A DNA stretch of 64,000 nucleotides from Halopseudomonas yangmingensis (GCF_900114825.1 NZ_FOUI01000004.1:169263-233262), one strand, 5' to 3'. Counted from the stretch's first letter, positions 1-10,414 are shown. Notes: generated by a model from the sequence alone, not told the origin. Program-made: numbers and translations.

Positions 1-998
1 TGAAAAACGATTTTCAGTTGTCGATCATCATGATGGTCGCGCTGGTTTCCTTCGTCGGTATTACACCCTATGCCATTTTCCGCCTGATAGAAGGTAATTG
101 GCTGGTTGGTGTCGTCGATAGTTTTTTGGTGCTCTGTACGCTGGCTTGTGTGCGATATGCCTGGGTTAGTGGCGATACGATAAAACCTGGGCATTTTCTG
201 GCATTGGTGTATTCCGCCGGCACAGTTCTGGTGGCTATTAACCTAGGTGTAAATGGCCTTTTCTGGTTCTACAATCTGATCCTGTTCAACTTTTTCGTTG
301 TCCCTCCGCGCCAGAGCCTGATCGCCACCATGAGCGCGTTGCTGGCGATCTGCGCCTATGGGTTGGTATATCCGGGCGAAGTATTTGAAAGCCACTACCA
401 GATGGGTTCCTTTGCCGTAACCAGTTCGCTGGCCAGTCTGTTTGCTTTTGTGTTTGCCTACCGTGGCCGTCGTCAGCGCGAGCAACTGAATCTGCTGGCT
501 ACGCTGGACCCGCTGACGGGTGCCGGTAATCGTCGAACCATGGAGCGAGAGCTGGCAATTGCGATGACCGAACAGAAGCGTTACGGGCATACCTATGGAC
601 TACTCTTGCTGGATCTGGATAACTTCAAGCAGATCAATGATCAGTATGGGCATAAAGCGGGCGATACTGTGCTGAAGGAGTTTGTTGCGATACTGGATCG
701 GGTCAGCCGTACTTCAGACCGGTTGTTCAGGCTTGGAGGGGAGGAGTTTGTACTGCTGTTGCCCAAGGTAGATCAGGCGGGGCTGGAACGGGCCGCCGAA
801 CATATTCGCCAGTCGGTAGAGCAACAGTTGCGTAGTCCGGGTGGTCGGGTCACCGTTTCTATCGGTGGTTGCCTGCTTCATCGCGGTATAACTGATTGGC
901 CAAGCTGGCTGCATGAGGCGGACGAGTGCCTGTATGCAGCCAAGCGTGGCGGTCGCAACCGCCACGTGCTTAGCCCTTTGCCGGTTGATCAGGGGTAA
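1..998 (+). CDS. Membrane-anchored diguanylate cyclase (GGDEF), 5' end at window edge
   Basis: Probable diguanylate cyclase that makes c-di-GMP from two GTP. The N-terminal ~150 residues are about five hydrophobic helices, so the protein is anchored in the inner membrane; a GGDEF domain fills roughly residues 160-320. The signature is GGEEF at residues 240-244 (counted from the TTG at 18), an active variant. An RxxD inhibitory I-site (RTSD) ends five residues before it, so product feedback is expected. The frame stays open to the left edge. The first bases read as codons two onward of an ATG whose A lies just outside the window (M-K-N-D-F-Q-L-S), so only about one base is probably missing. 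The 3' end overlaps the convergent DUF411 gene by 10 bases. The signal sensed by the membrane part is unknown. Confidence 0.9.
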   Translation, partial: KNDFQLSIIMMVALVSFVGITPYAIFRLIEGNWLVGVVDSFLVLCTLACVRYAWVSGDTIKPGHFLALVYSAGTVLVAINLGVNGLFWFYNLILFNFFVVPPRQSLIATMSALLAICAYGLVYPGEVFESHYQMGSFAVTSSLASLFAFVFAYRGRRQREQLNLLATLDPLTGAGNRRTMERELAIAMTEQKRYGHTYGLLLLDLDNFKQINDQYGHKAGDTVLKEFVAILDRVSRTSDRLFRLGGEEFVLLLPKVDQAGLERAAEHIRQSVEQQLRSPGGRVTVSIGGCLLHRGITDWPSWLHEADECLYAAKRGGRNRHVLSPLPVDQG

Positions 999-1417
999 CT
1001 GGCAAACACTTTTGCGCGCTTTTTCCTGTCCAGTGCGATGACATCATAGGCATCCACGCGGTTGCCTATTTCCATCCCCGGCGAGCCTACCGGCATACCC
1101 GGTACGGCAATCCCCAGAAGGTTGTCTTGCTCCAGCATGCGCTGGATGTCGGTGGCTGGTACATGACCCTCGACAAACTGCCCGTTGATCACGCCGGTGT
1201 GGCAGGACGCCAGCTCACCCGGTACACCCAGCTCTTGCTTGACGCTGCGCATGTCGTCGCGAATGTGATCGGCAACGCTGAAGCCGTTGTCCTTAAGATG
1301 GTCGATCCAGGCAGTGCAGCAGCCGCAGTAGGGGTCGCGGTATACGTCGATGTGTAGCGGGTCGGCCGCCTGGGTCAGACCAGATACCAGCAGCAGGGGA
1401 AGCAGCAGTTTTTTCAT
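989..1417 (-). CDS. DUF411 periplasmic metal-binding protein
   Basis: Small exported DUF411 protein of 142 residues. Residues 1-17 form a signal peptide (MKKLLLPLLLVSGLTQA). A CGCC motif follows (DPYCGCCTAWIDHL), with a further Cys in the ASCHTG segment. The family is often found near copper resistance genes and is presumed to bind metal, but no biochemical function is established. The start at 1417 was chosen because GAGGA precedes it at good spacing and the signal peptide begins there; an upstream in-frame Met at 1453 would bury the signal. No copper genes are adjacent here. Confidence 0.85.
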   Translation of the reverse strand: MKKLLLPLLLVSGLTQAADPLHIDVYRDPYCGCCTAWIDHLKDNGFSVADHIRDDMRSVKQELGVPGELASCHTGVINGQFVEGHVPATDIQRMLEQDNLLGIAVPGMPVGSPGMEIGNRVDAYDVIALDRKKRAKVFASYP

Positions 1418-1509
1418 GGGATTATCCTCAATTGAGCGGCCGTAATCAGTCATCCGAACGCGCTGTATTGGTTAAAGCCTACGCAGTTGGATGGCAGGTC
1501 GCAACCGAC

Positions 1510-2712
1510 TCATTGTCGCAGCAATTGTCGTTGCCGCAACCGCTGCAAGCCCAGCCACAGCAGACCCACCAGCAAGCCCCAGCAGGGTGCGGCAAGACCG
1601 CCTGCGGATACGCCCGAGGCGGTGACCATAAAGGTCAGTAGCGCTGCATGGCGTTGCTCACTGTTGTGCATCGCCTGCGACAGCCCACTGCCGATGGTGC
1701 CCAACAGTGCCAGTCCGGCGAGGGTGCTGATCAGACTGCCTGGCAGATGCAGCAGCAAGCTACCCAGGCTGCCGGCAAACAGCGCAATCGCCAGGCAGGC
1801 CACTCCAGCCCATACGCAGGCCATATAACGCCGACGAGGGTCGGCATGTGTCTGCTCGCCGGTACACAGGGCCGCAGTAATGGCGGCCAGGGTCATACCG
1901 TGATTGCCAAAGGGCGCCAGCAGCAGGGACATCAGACCACTGCCCAGTAATACGCCGCGAACTGGTGGACGGTATCCGTCGGTTTGCAGAACCGCCAGCC
2001 CCGGCAGGTTCTGTGCGGTCATCGCCAGTAAATAAAGAGGCAGAGCCAGACTGAACAGGGCCTGCACACTGAACTGCGGGGTTTGCCAGACCGGCTGCGC
2101 CAACTGCCAGTTGATACTGCCCAGTTCCAGGCGGCCCTGCTGACCGGCTATCAGCAAACCGGTCAGCAGGGCCAGCGGAATGGCCAAGCGCGGTGTCCAG
2201 TGGCTGCATAACAACCAGACAGCCAGCATTGGCAGAACCAGCCAGCTGTCTGCGGCACCAGCCAGGAAAACCTGTGTGCCCAACTGGAACAGGATGCCGG
2301 CGAGCAGCGCGGCTGCCAGTGTAGACGGTAATCGTCTGGCCAATCGGGTGAGTGGCGTGAACAACGCGCTCAGAATCACCAGCAGACCACTGACCAGATA
2401 AGCGCCGACGGCTTCGGCAAAGGCGATGCCCGGCAGGTTGACGGCCAGCAGCGCAGCGCCGGGCGTTGACCAGACCAGCAGCAGTGGCAGGCGATAATGC
2501 AGTGACATCAGAAGTGATCCAAGCCCCATGCCGACAGATACGGCCCACACCCAAGAGGTTGTCTGGGCTGCATTCAGTCCTGCGGCCTGTGCCGCTTGGA
2601 TGATCAGAATCAGTGATCCGGCATAGCCGGTAAAGACCGCCAGCAGTCCGGCGCTAAGGGCGCTCAGGCTATGGTCGTGGCGAAGGGAGACGGTCTGGGG
2701 CGGGGTATACAT
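1510..2712 (-). CDS. benE: BenE-family benzoate/H+ symporter-like transporter
   Basis: Polytopic inner-membrane protein of 400 residues, the normal length for the BenE family, which imports benzoate or related aromatic acids with protons. The sequence is almost wholly hydrophobic helices. It has the family-typical start (HDHSLSALSAGLLAVFTGYA), a VWSTPGAALL segment in the first third and a PFGNHGMTLAAITAALCTG motif near residue 270. The start codon has no good Shine-Dalgarno, but no better start exists upstream. No benzoate catabolic genes are near, so the substrate is uncertain; many chromosomal BenE homologues sit away from ben operons. Confidence 0.85.
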   Translation of the reverse strand: MYTPPQTVSLRHDHSLSALSAGLLAVFTGYAGSLILIIQAAQAAGLNAAQTTSWVWAVSVGMGLGSLLMSLHYRLPLLLVWSTPGAALLAVNLPGIAFAEAVGAYLVSGLLVILSALFTPLTRLARRLPSTLAAALLAGILFQLGTQVFLAGAADSWLVLPMLAVWLLCSHWTPRLAIPLALLTGLLIAGQQGRLELGSINWQLAQPVWQTPQFSVQALFSLALPLYLLAMTAQNLPGLAVLQTDGYRPPVRGVLLGSGLMSLLLAPFGNHGMTLAAITAALCTGEQTHADPRRRYMACVWAGVACLAIALFAGSLGSLLLHLPGSLISTLAGLALLGTIGSGLSQAMHNSEQRHAALLTFMVTASGVSAGGLAAPCWGLLVGLLWLGLQRLRQRQLLRQ

Positions 2713-2817
2713 GGTACAGGCCGGAGCAGTTGACGGTCTGCTAAAGACTACTGCTGCAGATTATTTCTGTCGCCGTACAGCTAGCCTGTTGCCGGGCGCA
2801 ACAGTTTATGCAGAGGC

Positions 2818-2852
2818 GGCCTGCAACGCCCGCAAGCGGGGCGTTGCAGGCC
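2818..2852 (-). terminator. Strong hairpin after the TonB receptor gene
   Basis: A perfect 14-bp inverted repeat (2818-2831 with 2839-2852) encloses a 7-base loop just past the receptor stop codon. It should fold as a very stable hairpin in the receptor transcript. There is no T-tract, so it may be a processing or stability element rather than a true intrinsic terminator. Confidence 0.5.
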
Positions 2853-2862
2853 GTAGCAGGGC

Positions 2863-5106
2863 TTAGAACTCGTAAGTCGCCGACAGCCACAGGCGACGCC
2901 CTTCCTCCAGGGTGCCATCGGTGGATTGGCCGGTCTGGATGTAGTTCGATACCCAGGCTGTTGTGCCTGTGTTGGTGGTGTAGAAGGTGCCTTTGGTGAA
3001 GTCCTTGTCTAACAGGTTGTAGAGTGCGGCGTTGAAATTGAGCTGCTCGGTGGCGCGGAATGAGCCGCCCAGGTGAAAGACCTCGTAGGCCTTGAGATCG
3101 CCGGCCTGGTCATACAGGGCCTGGTTGGCGGCCGACAGGTTTTCGTAGCGATCGGTAAAGCGCTCGCGCTTGCTGCGGTATTCGCCCTTGAGCCAGAGTG
3201 ATGCACGGCTGTTCAGGTCCCAGTTCAGGCGTGCCGCGAGCAGGTGCTTTGGTGTGTTGGTCAGCGCCGCGCCACGGTTGATGCCGCTCTTTTGTTCACT
3301 CTCGGTCAGGGTGTAGTTGGCACTCAGGCTCCAGGCCGGCGCAAACTGCCATTTGCCCGCAATTTCCACACCCTGGGTCTCGGCCTTGCCGATGTTGGTG
3401 CTTTGTGCGTATTCAGCCTGGGTAAAACCTGGCCCAAAGCTGATGCAGCCCGGCAGGTTTGCCGGTACTGACGGGTCTGCCGAGAAGCAGTTTGGCAACG
3501 GCGTGCCATCGTCTATCTTGTCCTTGAAGCGATTTTGGAACAGCGTGAGGTTGGCATTGAAGCTGTCCAGGTTGTCGTAATAGATACCGATTTCGGTATT
3601 GGTGGTGATTTCCGGATCCAGGCTTGGGGTGCCTATGGTGAGCGTTGCGCCCTGGGCGGTGACACCACTGATGCCGTCATGCAACTGGTTCAGGGACGGC
3701 GTTTTATAGCCGCGGCTTACACCGCCCTTGAGGGTCCAGTTATCGGTGGTATTCCATACCAGGTAGGCGCGCGGACTGATATGACCGCCGAACGCGTCGT
3801 GGTTCTCGTAGCGCCCGCCCAGAGTCAGGGCCAGATCATCGCGCAGGCGCCATTCATCTTCGGCAAACACTGACCAGGAGGTTTGCTGGAAGCGTTCGTC
3901 GGCAATCCCGTCCTTCACTTCAGCGTCCCACCACTGCACGCCAATAGTGGTGACATGCCGGTCGATCAGCGCAGTGGTCAGTTTGCTGTCGAGGATCAGG
4001 TCGGTTGACTTGAGTTCACGATCAGCGCCGATAATGATGCCGGGAAAGCCTGCGTAGGACTGGCCGATCGGTGTGCCGGGAATGGTCCGGCCGAGGGTTT
4101 CGGTAACGTTGCGCGTCAGGCTGCTGCTCAGCTGACCGAAGGCCAGTCTGGCGTTGTGACCGGCCACCAGCTGGTTACGACTGAAGCGCAGTTGGTCCTT
4201 GTAGCCGTTGGCACGCAGCGGCGCGCTGCCGGTACATCCGGTACTGGCGTTGCCGCCGCTTCTGCCGTCAAGGTTGCCTAGCTGGCATTCATCGTTGTTA
4301 TAGGTCTGCAGGCCACGCTCGACATCCAGGTAGAAATCCTGAGCATCAGTTGGCGTAAGGCTCAGACGTGCGCCGGCGACGAAGTTGTCGCCTTCTACTG
4401 GTGCTGCACCACGGCGGCTAACAGTACTGCCGTTACTGAATTCAAGATCAGAAGCCTGCCGGTCGTAGTAGCTGCCACGCAAGGCAAGTCCCAGCAGGTT
4501 GTCAACCAGCGGGCCGCTGGCATACAAGGTTGTGCGGGTGCTTTCGCCGTAGTCGCTGTTTTCCTGAAAAACGTGGTCAATTGTGGCGCTGGCGCCCCAT
4601 TCGGCGGCAACTTTTTTGGTGATGATATTAATTACACCGCCCATGGCATCCGAGCCATACAAGGTGGACATCGGCCCACGGATGACCTCGATGCGCTCAA
4701 TTGCCGACATAGGTGGCATAAAGCTGGTGGCTGTTTCACCAAAGCCGTTGGGTGTGACATTTCCGGCGCTGTTCTGTCGGCGGCCGTCGACCAGGATCAG
4801 CGTATATTCACTGGGCAGGCCTCGCAGGCTGATGTTCAAACCGCCTGTCTTCCCGGTACCCTGGCGTATATCTACACCTTCAATCCCATCCAGCGCCTGG
4901 GCCAGGTTGCTGTAGCGGTTCTGACGCAGTTGTTCTGCGCTGATCACACTGATACTGGCCGGCGCGTCAGTGATTTTCTGTTCGAACCCGGCGGCGCTTA
5001 CCACGGTATCGGCCAGTCGCACAGGCGTGCCATTGTTGGCCATGGCGATGCTGCTAGCGAGCAGGCCGATGCTGCCGGCTAACAATGCTGTGGTGTTCTT
5101 GCTCAT
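2863..5106 (-). CDS. TonB-dependent outer-membrane receptor (FepA/CirA type)
   Basis: Outer-membrane, TonB-energised receptor of 747 residues, most similar in style to catecholate siderophore receptors (FepA/IrgA/CirA). Residues 1-23 form a signal peptide ending ASSIAMA. A TonB-box-like DTVVSA lies near residue 33. The plug domain follows (SVISAEQLRQ, LVDGRRQN, IERIEVIRGPMSTLYGSDAMGG), then the 22-strand barrel, ending in a terminal Phe (YEF) as outer-membrane proteins require. The start at 5106 has AGGAG five to six bases upstream; longer in-frame Met codons have none. It is divergent from a LysR regulator, and a Fur-like site lies between them, so iron repression is likely. The ligand cannot be read from the sequence. 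Confidence 0.92.
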   Translation of the reverse strand: MSKNTTALLAGSIGLLASSIAMANNGTPVRLADTVVSAAGFEQKITDAPASISVISAEQLRQNRYSNLAQALDGIEGVDIRQGTGKTGGLNISLRGLPSEYTLILVDGRRQNSAGNVTPNGFGETATSFMPPMSAIERIEVIRGPMSTLYGSDAMGGVINIITKKVAAEWGASATIDHVFQENSDYGESTRTTLYASGPLVDNLLGLALRGSYYDRQASDLEFSNGSTVSRRGAAPVEGDNFVAGARLSLTPTDAQDFYLDVERGLQTYNNDECQLGNLDGRSGGNASTGCTGSAPLRANGYKDQLRFSRNQLVAGHNARLAFGQLSSSLTRNVTETLGRTIPGTPIGQSYAGFPGIIIGADRELKSTDLILDSKLTTALIDRHVTTIGVQWWDAEVKDGIADERFQQTSWSVFAEDEWRLRDDLALTLGGRYENHDAFGGHISPRAYLVWNTTDNWTLKGGVSRGYKTPSLNQLHDGISGVTAQGATLTIGTPSLDPEITTNTEIGIYYDNLDSFNANLTLFQNRFKDKIDDGTPLPNCFSADPSVPANLPGCISFGPGFTQAEYAQSTNIGKAETQGVEIAGKWQFAPAWSLSANYTLTESEQKSGINRGAALTNTPKHLLAARLNWDLNSRASLWLKGEYRSKRERFTDRYENLSAANQALYDQAGDLKAYEVFHLGGSFRATEQLNFNAALYNLLDKDFTKGTFYTTNTGTTAWVSNYIQTGQSTDGTLEEGRRLWLSATYEF

Positions 5107-5240
5107 GAGGGCTCCTGTAATTCGGTTTGGCAGATTTAATGAGTAGAATTTTCGGATGAGAAATCTACTCATTTGCATGTCTTGCTGCCAGCTATCCCTC
5201 GGGAACACCGTGTTCAAGTAAATGGAACGGTATTTCATTT

Positions 5241-5259
5241 GGTACTGGTTATCATTTGC
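5241..5259. promoter_or_regulatory. Putative Fur box between receptor and LysR genes
   Basis: On the minus strand this 19-mer (GCAAATGATAACCAGTACC) matches the classical Fur consensus GATAATGATAATCATTATC at 14 of 19 positions. It lies about 135 bases upstream of the receptor start. The match is by eye, so it is a candidate only. Confidence 0.5.
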
Positions 5260-5318
5260 AATAGAATGCAACGCAATTGAATGATCTCTTTAAGAGACAA
5301 AAACCGGGGCTGTTTTCT

Positions 5319-6230
5319 GTGTTTGATCTGAATGATCTGGAAGTCTTTGTGGCTGTTGTGGAAGAGGGTGGCTTGACACCTGTCGCAGCGCGACTGGGTG
5401 TGCCCAAATCAACTTTAAGTCGGCGTATTTCGCAGCTTGAAGAAAGACTGGGGCAGCCGCTGCTGCTTCGACAGTCAAACCGGATGCTGGCGACAGAGGC
5501 CGGTTGCCTGTTCCATCGCTACAGTCGTCAGATGCTCGATCTTGCCGACCAGAGCCGGATTGCGCTGGATGAATTGCGTGGCAGCGTAAGTGGTGATGTG
5601 CAGTTGAATATCCATAATGCATTCGAGCGGGGTTGGTTGCCTGCTCTGCTCGAGCAGTTTGTGCGTGAGCATCCCCGGCTGCGCTTGCAGGTGGTGCCCA
5701 GTGCAGCACCTCCGGCTGCGCTGCAATCCGGTCAGGCAGATTTATGGTTGTGGTTGGGTGATTGCAGTGATCAGGCCATGCGTTGCGAACGGCTGGGTGA
5801 GTGGTCGGTAGGCTTATATGCCAGCCCGGCCTATCTGCAAACGCATGGCAAACCGCGCCAGCCGTCCGATCTGCGTGCACATGCCTGGTTTGATATGTTG
5901 CGATGCGGTGGCGAGAGCCTGACCTTGCAGCATGTACAGCAGTCTGATCTGTTAGCCAGCACGCCGCGCCCGACGATATGTACTTCCAGCCTTGGCTTGC
6001 AGTTTGATGTCATACGCCGCGGCCAAGGGGTGGGCGTTTTGCCGGACTGGTATGCTCAGCGCGCCGAAGCGGCACATCCCGGAAGTCTGGTGCGCTGCCT
6101 GGAGGCATGGCAGGCGCCAGCGATGCCTGTAAACCTGCTGTATAACCATGGTCGCTTGCCACGTAAACTCCTGGCATTACTGGAGTGTCTGCGCAGCAAT
6201 AGACCTGTGGAATGGGCGGTGGTTATTTGA
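5319..6230 (+). CDS. LysR-family transcriptional regulator
   Basis: LysR-type regulator with an N-terminal winged helix-turn-helix ([27 protein letters not shown], about residues 16-40) and a C-terminal periplasmic-binding-protein-like effector domain. I place the start at a GTG (5319) giving [10 protein letters not shown], the usual LysR beginning and a typical 303-residue length, with GGGG upstream. A TTG at 5277 would add 14 residues but has no ribosome-binding site. It is divergent from the TonB receptor and may regulate it, although LysR control of siderophore receptors is not typical. It overlaps the convergent ppsR by 8 bases. Confidence 0.85.
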   Translation: MFDLNDLEVFVAVVEEGGLTPVAARLGVPKSTLSRRISQLEERLGQPLLLRQSNRMLATEAGCLFHRYSRQMLDLADQSRIALDELRGSVSGDVQLNIHNAFERGWLPALLEQFVREHPRLRLQVVPSAAPPAALQSGQADLWLWLGDCSDQAMRCERLGEWSVGLYASPAYLQTHGKPRQPSDLRAHAWFDMLRCGGESLTLQHVQQSDLLASTPRPTICTSSLGLQFDVIRRGQGVGVLPDWYAQRAEAAHPGSLVRCLEAWQAPAMPVNLLYNHGRLPRKLLALLECLRSNRPVEWAVVI

Positions 6231-7041
6231 GACGCCGCTCTATGCCTTTTTCCACCAGAATTTTGGCGGAAATTTCCTCTACCGAGAAGTGTGTGGAATT
6301 GATGAAGGAAATGTTTTCCTTGCGGAACAGGTTTTCAACTTCGCGTACTTCAAATTCGCATTGTGAAAAGCTGGCATAGCGGCTGTTCGGTCGCCGTTCG
6401 TTACGGATGCTGGCAAGGCGGTCAGGCTCGATGGTCAGGCCGAACAGCTTGTCCTTGAATGGGCGCAGGCTGGCAGGGAGTTGCAAGCGCTCCATGTCAT
6501 CTTCGGTCAGCGGGTAATTGGCGGCGCGGATGCCGTATTGCAACGCCATGTACAGGCAGGTCGGCGTCTTTCCGCAGCGGGACACGCCAATCAGGATGAT
6601 GTCGGCATCCTTGTAGTGATGCGTACGGGCGCCATCGTCGTTGTCCATGGCGTAGTGAACGGCATCAATGCGGTCCTTGTAATGGCCGTTGTGCTGGATC
6701 GAGTGCGACTTGCCTACTGAATAGGACGAACCGTGGCCAAGCTCCTGTTCCAGCGGTGCCAGAAAAGTAGCGAAAATGTCCAGGGTGTAGCCGTTGGACT
6801 CGGCCAGTACCTCGCGAATGTCGCTGTTTACGACAGTATCGAAGATGATTGGTCGAACCCCGTCACGCTCGGCAGCTGCATTGATTTGTTGTACCATGTC
6901 CCGCGCTTTTTCCACGGTATCCACATAGGGCCGCAGCAGTTTACTGAACTGCACGTTCTCGAACTGCGACAGCAGACTCTGGCCCAGTGTTTCGGCAGTG
7001 ATGCCGGTGCCGTCGGATATGAAAAAAGCGGTGCGTTTCAT
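6223..7041 (-). CDS. ppsR: PEP synthase regulatory protein (bifunctional kinase/pyrophosphorylase)
   Basis: Regulatory protein of the PSRP family (DUF299). It inactivates PEP synthase by ADP-dependent phosphorylation of a Thr next to the catalytic His, and reactivates it by Pi-dependent phosphorolysis. The 272-residue protein starts [17 protein letters not shown], typical of the family, and carries the ADP-binding loop GVSRCGKTP at residues 152-160. The start at 7041 follows AAGG; the in-frame Met 39 codons upstream is not supported. It is divergent from its target ppsA, 137 bases away, an arrangement seen across pseudomonads. Confidence 0.95.
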   Translation of the reverse strand: MKRTAFFISDGTGITAETLGQSLLSQFENVQFSKLLRPYVDTVEKARDMVQQINAAAERDGVRPIIFDTVVNSDIREVLAESNGYTLDIFATFLAPLEQELGHGSSYSVGKSHSIQHNGHYKDRIDAVHYAMDNDDGARTHHYKDADIILIGVSRCGKTPTCLYMALQYGIRAANYPLTEDDMERLQLPASLRPFKDKLFGLTIEPDRLASIRNERRPNSRYASFSQCEFEVREVENLFRKENISFINSTHFSVEEISAKILVEKGIERRLK

Positions 7042-7178
7042 CGGCGAAGCCTTAAGATGTGGTGTGTGCCCGTATACGAGCCGCACGGGCTCGTCCGGCA
7101 TTGTGGCGCATTTGCGCCTGTCCGACCAGACAGTGTGCAGAGGTGCCGCCCGATTCATTGCAATACGGAGAGATCACC

Positions 7179-9548
7179 TTGCAAGAGTACGTAGTGTCAT
7201 TCGAACACCTGGGTGTCGGAGATGTGGAGCGGGTAGGCGGCAAGAATGCCTCGCTGGGCGAAATGATCAGCAACCTTGCACATGCTGGCGTATCGGTTCC
7301 CGGCGGTTTTGCTACCACTGCCCAGGCCTACCGTGACTTTCTCGAGCAGAGTGGTCTCAACGAACGTATTCACGCAGCCCTCGACAGTCTGGATGTGGAT
7401 GACGTCAACGCGCTGGCCCGCACTGGCGCACAGATCCGCCAGTGGGTGATGGACGCCGAGTTCTCCCCGGAGCTGGACGCAGCGATTCGTCAGGCTTTTG
7501 CCGAACTGAGCGCCGGCAACGACAATCTGGCGGTTGCCGTGCGTTCCTCGGCCACCGCCGAGGATCTGCCGGATGCCTCCTTTGCCGGTCAGCAGGAAAC
7601 CTTTCTGAATATTCGTGGCGTGGACAATGTGATCCGTGCCGCCAAGGAAGTTTTCGCCTCCTTGTTCAATGATCGCGCGATTGCCTATCGCGTACATCAG
7701 GGCTTCGACCACAAGCTGGTCGCGCTGTCTGCCGGTGTACAGCGCATGGTGCGCTCGGAAACCGGTACTGCCGGGGTGATGTTCACCCTGGACACCGAAT
7801 CCGGTTTCCGTGATGTGGTGTTTATTACCGGCGCCTATGGCTTGGGTGAAACCGTGGTGCAGGGTGCGGTCAACCCTGACGAGTTCTATGTACACAAGCC
7901 GACACTGGAAGCCGGTCGCCCGTCGATCCTGCGCCGCAACCTCGGCAGCAAGGCGATCAAGATGGTCTATGGCGAGGAGGCCAGTGCCGGCCGCTCGGTA
8001 AAGACCGTGGATGTCGACCCGGCAGAGCGCGCGCGTTTCTGCATCAGCGATGAGGAAGTGGTCAGCCTGTCACGCCAGGCGCTGATCATCGAGAAGCACT
8101 ATGGCCGGCCGATGGATATCGAGTGGGCCAAGGACGGGGATGATGGCAAGCTGTATATCGTCCAGGCCCGTCCGGAAACCGTGAAGAGCCGTGGCAACGC
8201 CAATGTGATGGAGCGCTACCTGCTCAAGGAAAAAGGCAAGGTACTGGTCGAGGGGCGTGCCATTGGTCAGCGTATCGGCTCGGGCCCGGTCAAGGTGATC
8301 CACGATGTGTCCGAGATGGACAAGGTGCAGCCCGGCGATGTGCTGGTCTCCGACATGACCGACCCGGACTGGGAACCAATCATGAAGCGCGCCAGCGCCA
8401 TCGTTACAAACCGTGGCGGGCGTACTTGCCACGCGGCGATCATTGCCCGCGAACTGGGCATTCCGGCGGTGGTTGGCTGTGGTAATGCCACCAGCGAACT
8501 GCAGGATGGCCAGGAGGTCACGGTGTCCTGCGCCGAGGGCGATACCGGTCTGATTTATGCCGGCAAGCTGTCCTTCGATATCCGTACCAACAGCGTCGAT
8601 GCCATGCCGCCGCTGCCGTTCCAGATCATGATGAACGTCGGCAACCCCGACCGCGCCTTTGATTTTGCCAACCTGCCGAATGCCGGCGTGGGTCTGGCGC
8701 GCCTCGAGTTCATCATCAATCGCATGATTGGGGTGCACCCCAAGGCGCTGCTGAACTTTGCCGGTCTGCCGGCGGATGTGCGTGACAGCGTCGAGAAGCG
8801 CATCGCCGGATACCCCGATCCGGTCGAGTTCTATGTCGATAAGCTGGTCGAGGGCGTCAGCACCCTGGCGGCGGCCTTCTGGCCGAAAAAGGTCATCGTG
8901 CGTCTGTCGGACTTCAAGTCCAACGAGTACGCTAACCTGATCGGCGGTCGTCTGTACGAGCCGGAAGAAGAAAACCCGATGCTCGGCTTCCGTGGCGCCT
9001 CGCGCTACATCAGTGACTCCTTCCGCGACTGCTTCGAGCTGGAATGCCGGGCGATGAAGCGGGTGCGCGACGAGATGGGTCTGACCAATGTCGAGATCAT
9101 GGTGCCCTTCGTACGTACCGTTGGCGAGGCGGCTCAGGTGGTCGAATTGCTGGCAGAGAACGGCCTGAAGCGCGGTGAAAACGGCTTGCGGCTGATCATG
9201 ATGTGCGAGCTGCCGGCCAATGCGCTGTTGGCCGACGAGTTCCTCGAGCACTTCGACGGCTTCTCCATCGGCTCGAATGACCTGACCCAGCTTACCCTGG
9301 GGCTGGACCGTGATTCCGGCATCATTGCCCACCTGTTCGATGAGCGGAATGCGGCGGTGAAGAAACTGCTGTCGAATGCCATTGTGGCCTGTCGCAAGGC
9401 CGGTAAGTACATTGGTATCTGTGGTCAGGGTCCGTCGGATCACCCGGATCTGGCCAAGTGGCTGATGGAGCAGGGCATTGACAGCGTGTCGTTGAACCCC
9501 GATTCGGTGATGGATACCTGGTTCTTCCTTGCCGAAGGCCAGAAGTGA
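7179..9548 (+). CDS. ppsA: Phosphoenolpyruvate synthase
   Basis: Converts pyruvate, ATP and water to PEP, AMP and Pi; the first gluconeogenic step from pyruvate. At 789 residues it matches the pseudomonad enzyme. An N-terminal ATP-grasp pyruvate/phosphate-dikinase domain covers residues ~15-340. The mobile phosphohistidine domain carries [12 protein letters not shown] with His418 as the phosphorylated residue. A C-terminal PEP-binding TIM barrel runs from ~470 to 785, with the catalytic Cys in the CGQGPSD motif. I chose the TTG at 7179 (M-Q-E-Y-V-V-S) because GGAGAG lies at proper spacing and the product then lines up with known enzymes; the open frame continues 40 codons further without family similarity. 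Control by the adjacent PpsR is expected through the Thr preceding Cys-His418. Confidence 0.96.
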   Translation: MQEYVVSFEHLGVGDVERVGGKNASLGEMISNLAHAGVSVPGGFATTAQAYRDFLEQSGLNERIHAALDSLDVDDVNALARTGAQIRQWVMDAEFSPELDAAIRQAFAELSAGNDNLAVAVRSSATAEDLPDASFAGQQETFLNIRGVDNVIRAAKEVFASLFNDRAIAYRVHQGFDHKLVALSAGVQRMVRSETGTAGVMFTLDTESGFRDVVFITGAYGLGETVVQGAVNPDEFYVHKPTLEAGRPSILRRNLGSKAIKMVYGEEASAGRSVKTVDVDPAERARFCISDEEVVSLSRQALIIEKHYGRPMDIEWAKDGDDGKLYIVQARPETVKSRGNANVMERYLLKEKGKVLVEGRAIGQRIGSGPVKVIHDVSEMDKVQPGDVLVSDMTDPDWEPIMKRASAIVTNRGGRTCHAAIIARELGIPAVVGCGNATSELQDGQEVTVSCAEGDTGLIYAGKLSFDIRTNSVDAMPPLPFQIMMNVGNPDRAFDFANLPNAGVGLARLEFIINRMIGVHPKALLNFAGLPADVRDSVEKRIAGYPDPVEFYVDKLVEGVSTLAAAFWPKKVIVRLSDFKSNEYANLIGGRLYEPEEENPMLGFRGASRYISDSFRDCFELECRAMKRVRDEMGLTNVEIMVPFVRTVGEAAQVVELLAENGLKRGENGLRLIMMCELPANALLADEFLEHFDGFSIGSNDLTQLTLGLDRDSGIIAHLFDERNAAVKKLLSNAIVACRKAGKYIGICGQGPSDHPDLAKWLMEQGIDSVSLNPDSVMDTWFFLAEGQK

Positions 9549-9567
9549 ACAGCACAAGGAGATTCCC

Positions 9568-10053
9568 ATGCAGCACTATGTAACCCCGGACCTGTGTGAC
9601 GCCTACCCGGATGTGGCGGTGGTCGATCCGATGTTCAGCAACTTTGGCGGGCATGATTCCTTTGGCGGTCAGATCGTCACAGTGAAGTGCTTCGAGGACA
9701 ACTCGGTGGTCAAACAGCAGGTCGAGCTGGATGGCCGCGGCAAGGTTATGGTGGTCGATGGCGGCGGCTCGCTGCGTCGTGCCCTGCTTGGCGATATGCT
9801 GGCCGAGAAGGCCGCGCAGAACGGCTGGGAAGGCATCATCGTCTACGGTTGTGTGCGTGACGTTGATGTGCTGGCACAGACGCCGCTAGGTATCCAGGCG
9901 CTGGCCAGCCACCCGATGAAAACCGACAAGCGCGGTATCGGTGATCTGAACGTGGTGGTGGCCTTTGCCGGTGTGACCTTCCGTCCGGGCGAGTATGTGT
10001 ATGCCGACAACAACGGCATCATCGTCTCGGCTGAACCGCTGAGCATGCCCTGA
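9568..10053 (+). CDS. rraA: RraA-family protein (RNase E activity regulator type)
   Basis: A 161-residue RraA-fold protein, the same length as E. coli RraA, which binds RNase E and inhibits it. The family also includes HMG aldolases, and older annotations call it MenG. It contains the typical [19 protein letters not shown] segment and the central [26 protein letters not shown] precedes the ATG. It lies 19 bases after ppsA and is probably co-transcribed with it. A hairpin follows the stop. Whether it acts on RNase E here cannot be told from sequence. Confidence 0.9.
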   Translation: MQHYVTPDLCDAYPDVAVVDPMFSNFGGHDSFGGQIVTVKCFEDNSVVKQQVELDGRGKVMVVDGGGSLRRALLGDMLAEKAAQNGWEGIIVYGCVRDVDVLAQTPLGIQALASHPMKTDKRGIGDLNVVVAFAGVTFRPGEYVYADNNGIIVSAEPLSMP

Positions 10054-10078
10054 AACACTTGCTGATAGCCTTCGTGAG

Positions 10079-10105
10079 CGGCCGGATGGTGACACCATTC
10101 GGCCG
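10079..10105 (+). terminator. Hairpin after rraA
   Basis: A 12-bp stem with one G-T pair (10079-10090 with 10094-10105) and a 3-base loop, followed by ATTTG. It separates ppsA-rraA from crfX. The T-run is short, so termination may be weak. Confidence 0.5.
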
Positions 10106-10149
10106 ATTTGCGTCAGAACGCTGTATCCACTGAAACGGAGGCTGCGGTA

Positions 10150-10404
10150 ATGGACGATCCCATTGAAGCCCGTTTGCGCGAACTGTTGCGTGAACCCGGG
10201 ACGCAAGACAACCTGACCAGAGACACTGATAACCGGCTGGAGCGGGTATTGCACAAGGCTCACGTGCAAGGTGGTGTGCTGGATCTGCTTAATCTGTTTA
10301 CCCGCTGGGGGTGGGTGCTGGGTGAGGGCGTTTCTCGTGGTATGCGTCACAGGGAGCCACAACGGCGTAGCGAACCCTCCGATCATCCGCATGACAGCCA
10401 TTGA
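10150..10404 (+). CDS. crfX: CrfX-like small protein
   Basis: An 84-residue protein of unknown biochemical role. It is recognised by position, directly upstream of cmpX-sigX-oprF, where pseudomonads carry crfX. The sequence is charged at both ends, with a short hydrophobic middle (VLDLLNLFTRWGWVLGEGV). GGAG lies upstream of the ATG at 10150. The neighbouring cmaX gene found in P. aeruginosa is absent here. The symbol rests on synteny and size more than on motifs. Confidence 0.75.
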   Translation: MDDPIEARLRELLREPGTQDNLTRDTDNRLERVLHKAHVQGGVLDLLNLFTRWGWVLGEGVSRGMRHREPQRRSEPSDHPHDSH

Positions 10405-10414
10405 GTGAATCGAT

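Noticed and set aside
8070..9569. 499-codon minus-strand frame opposite ppsA
   Set aside because: Mirror of strong third-position codon bias in ppsA; no domain or ribosome-binding site.
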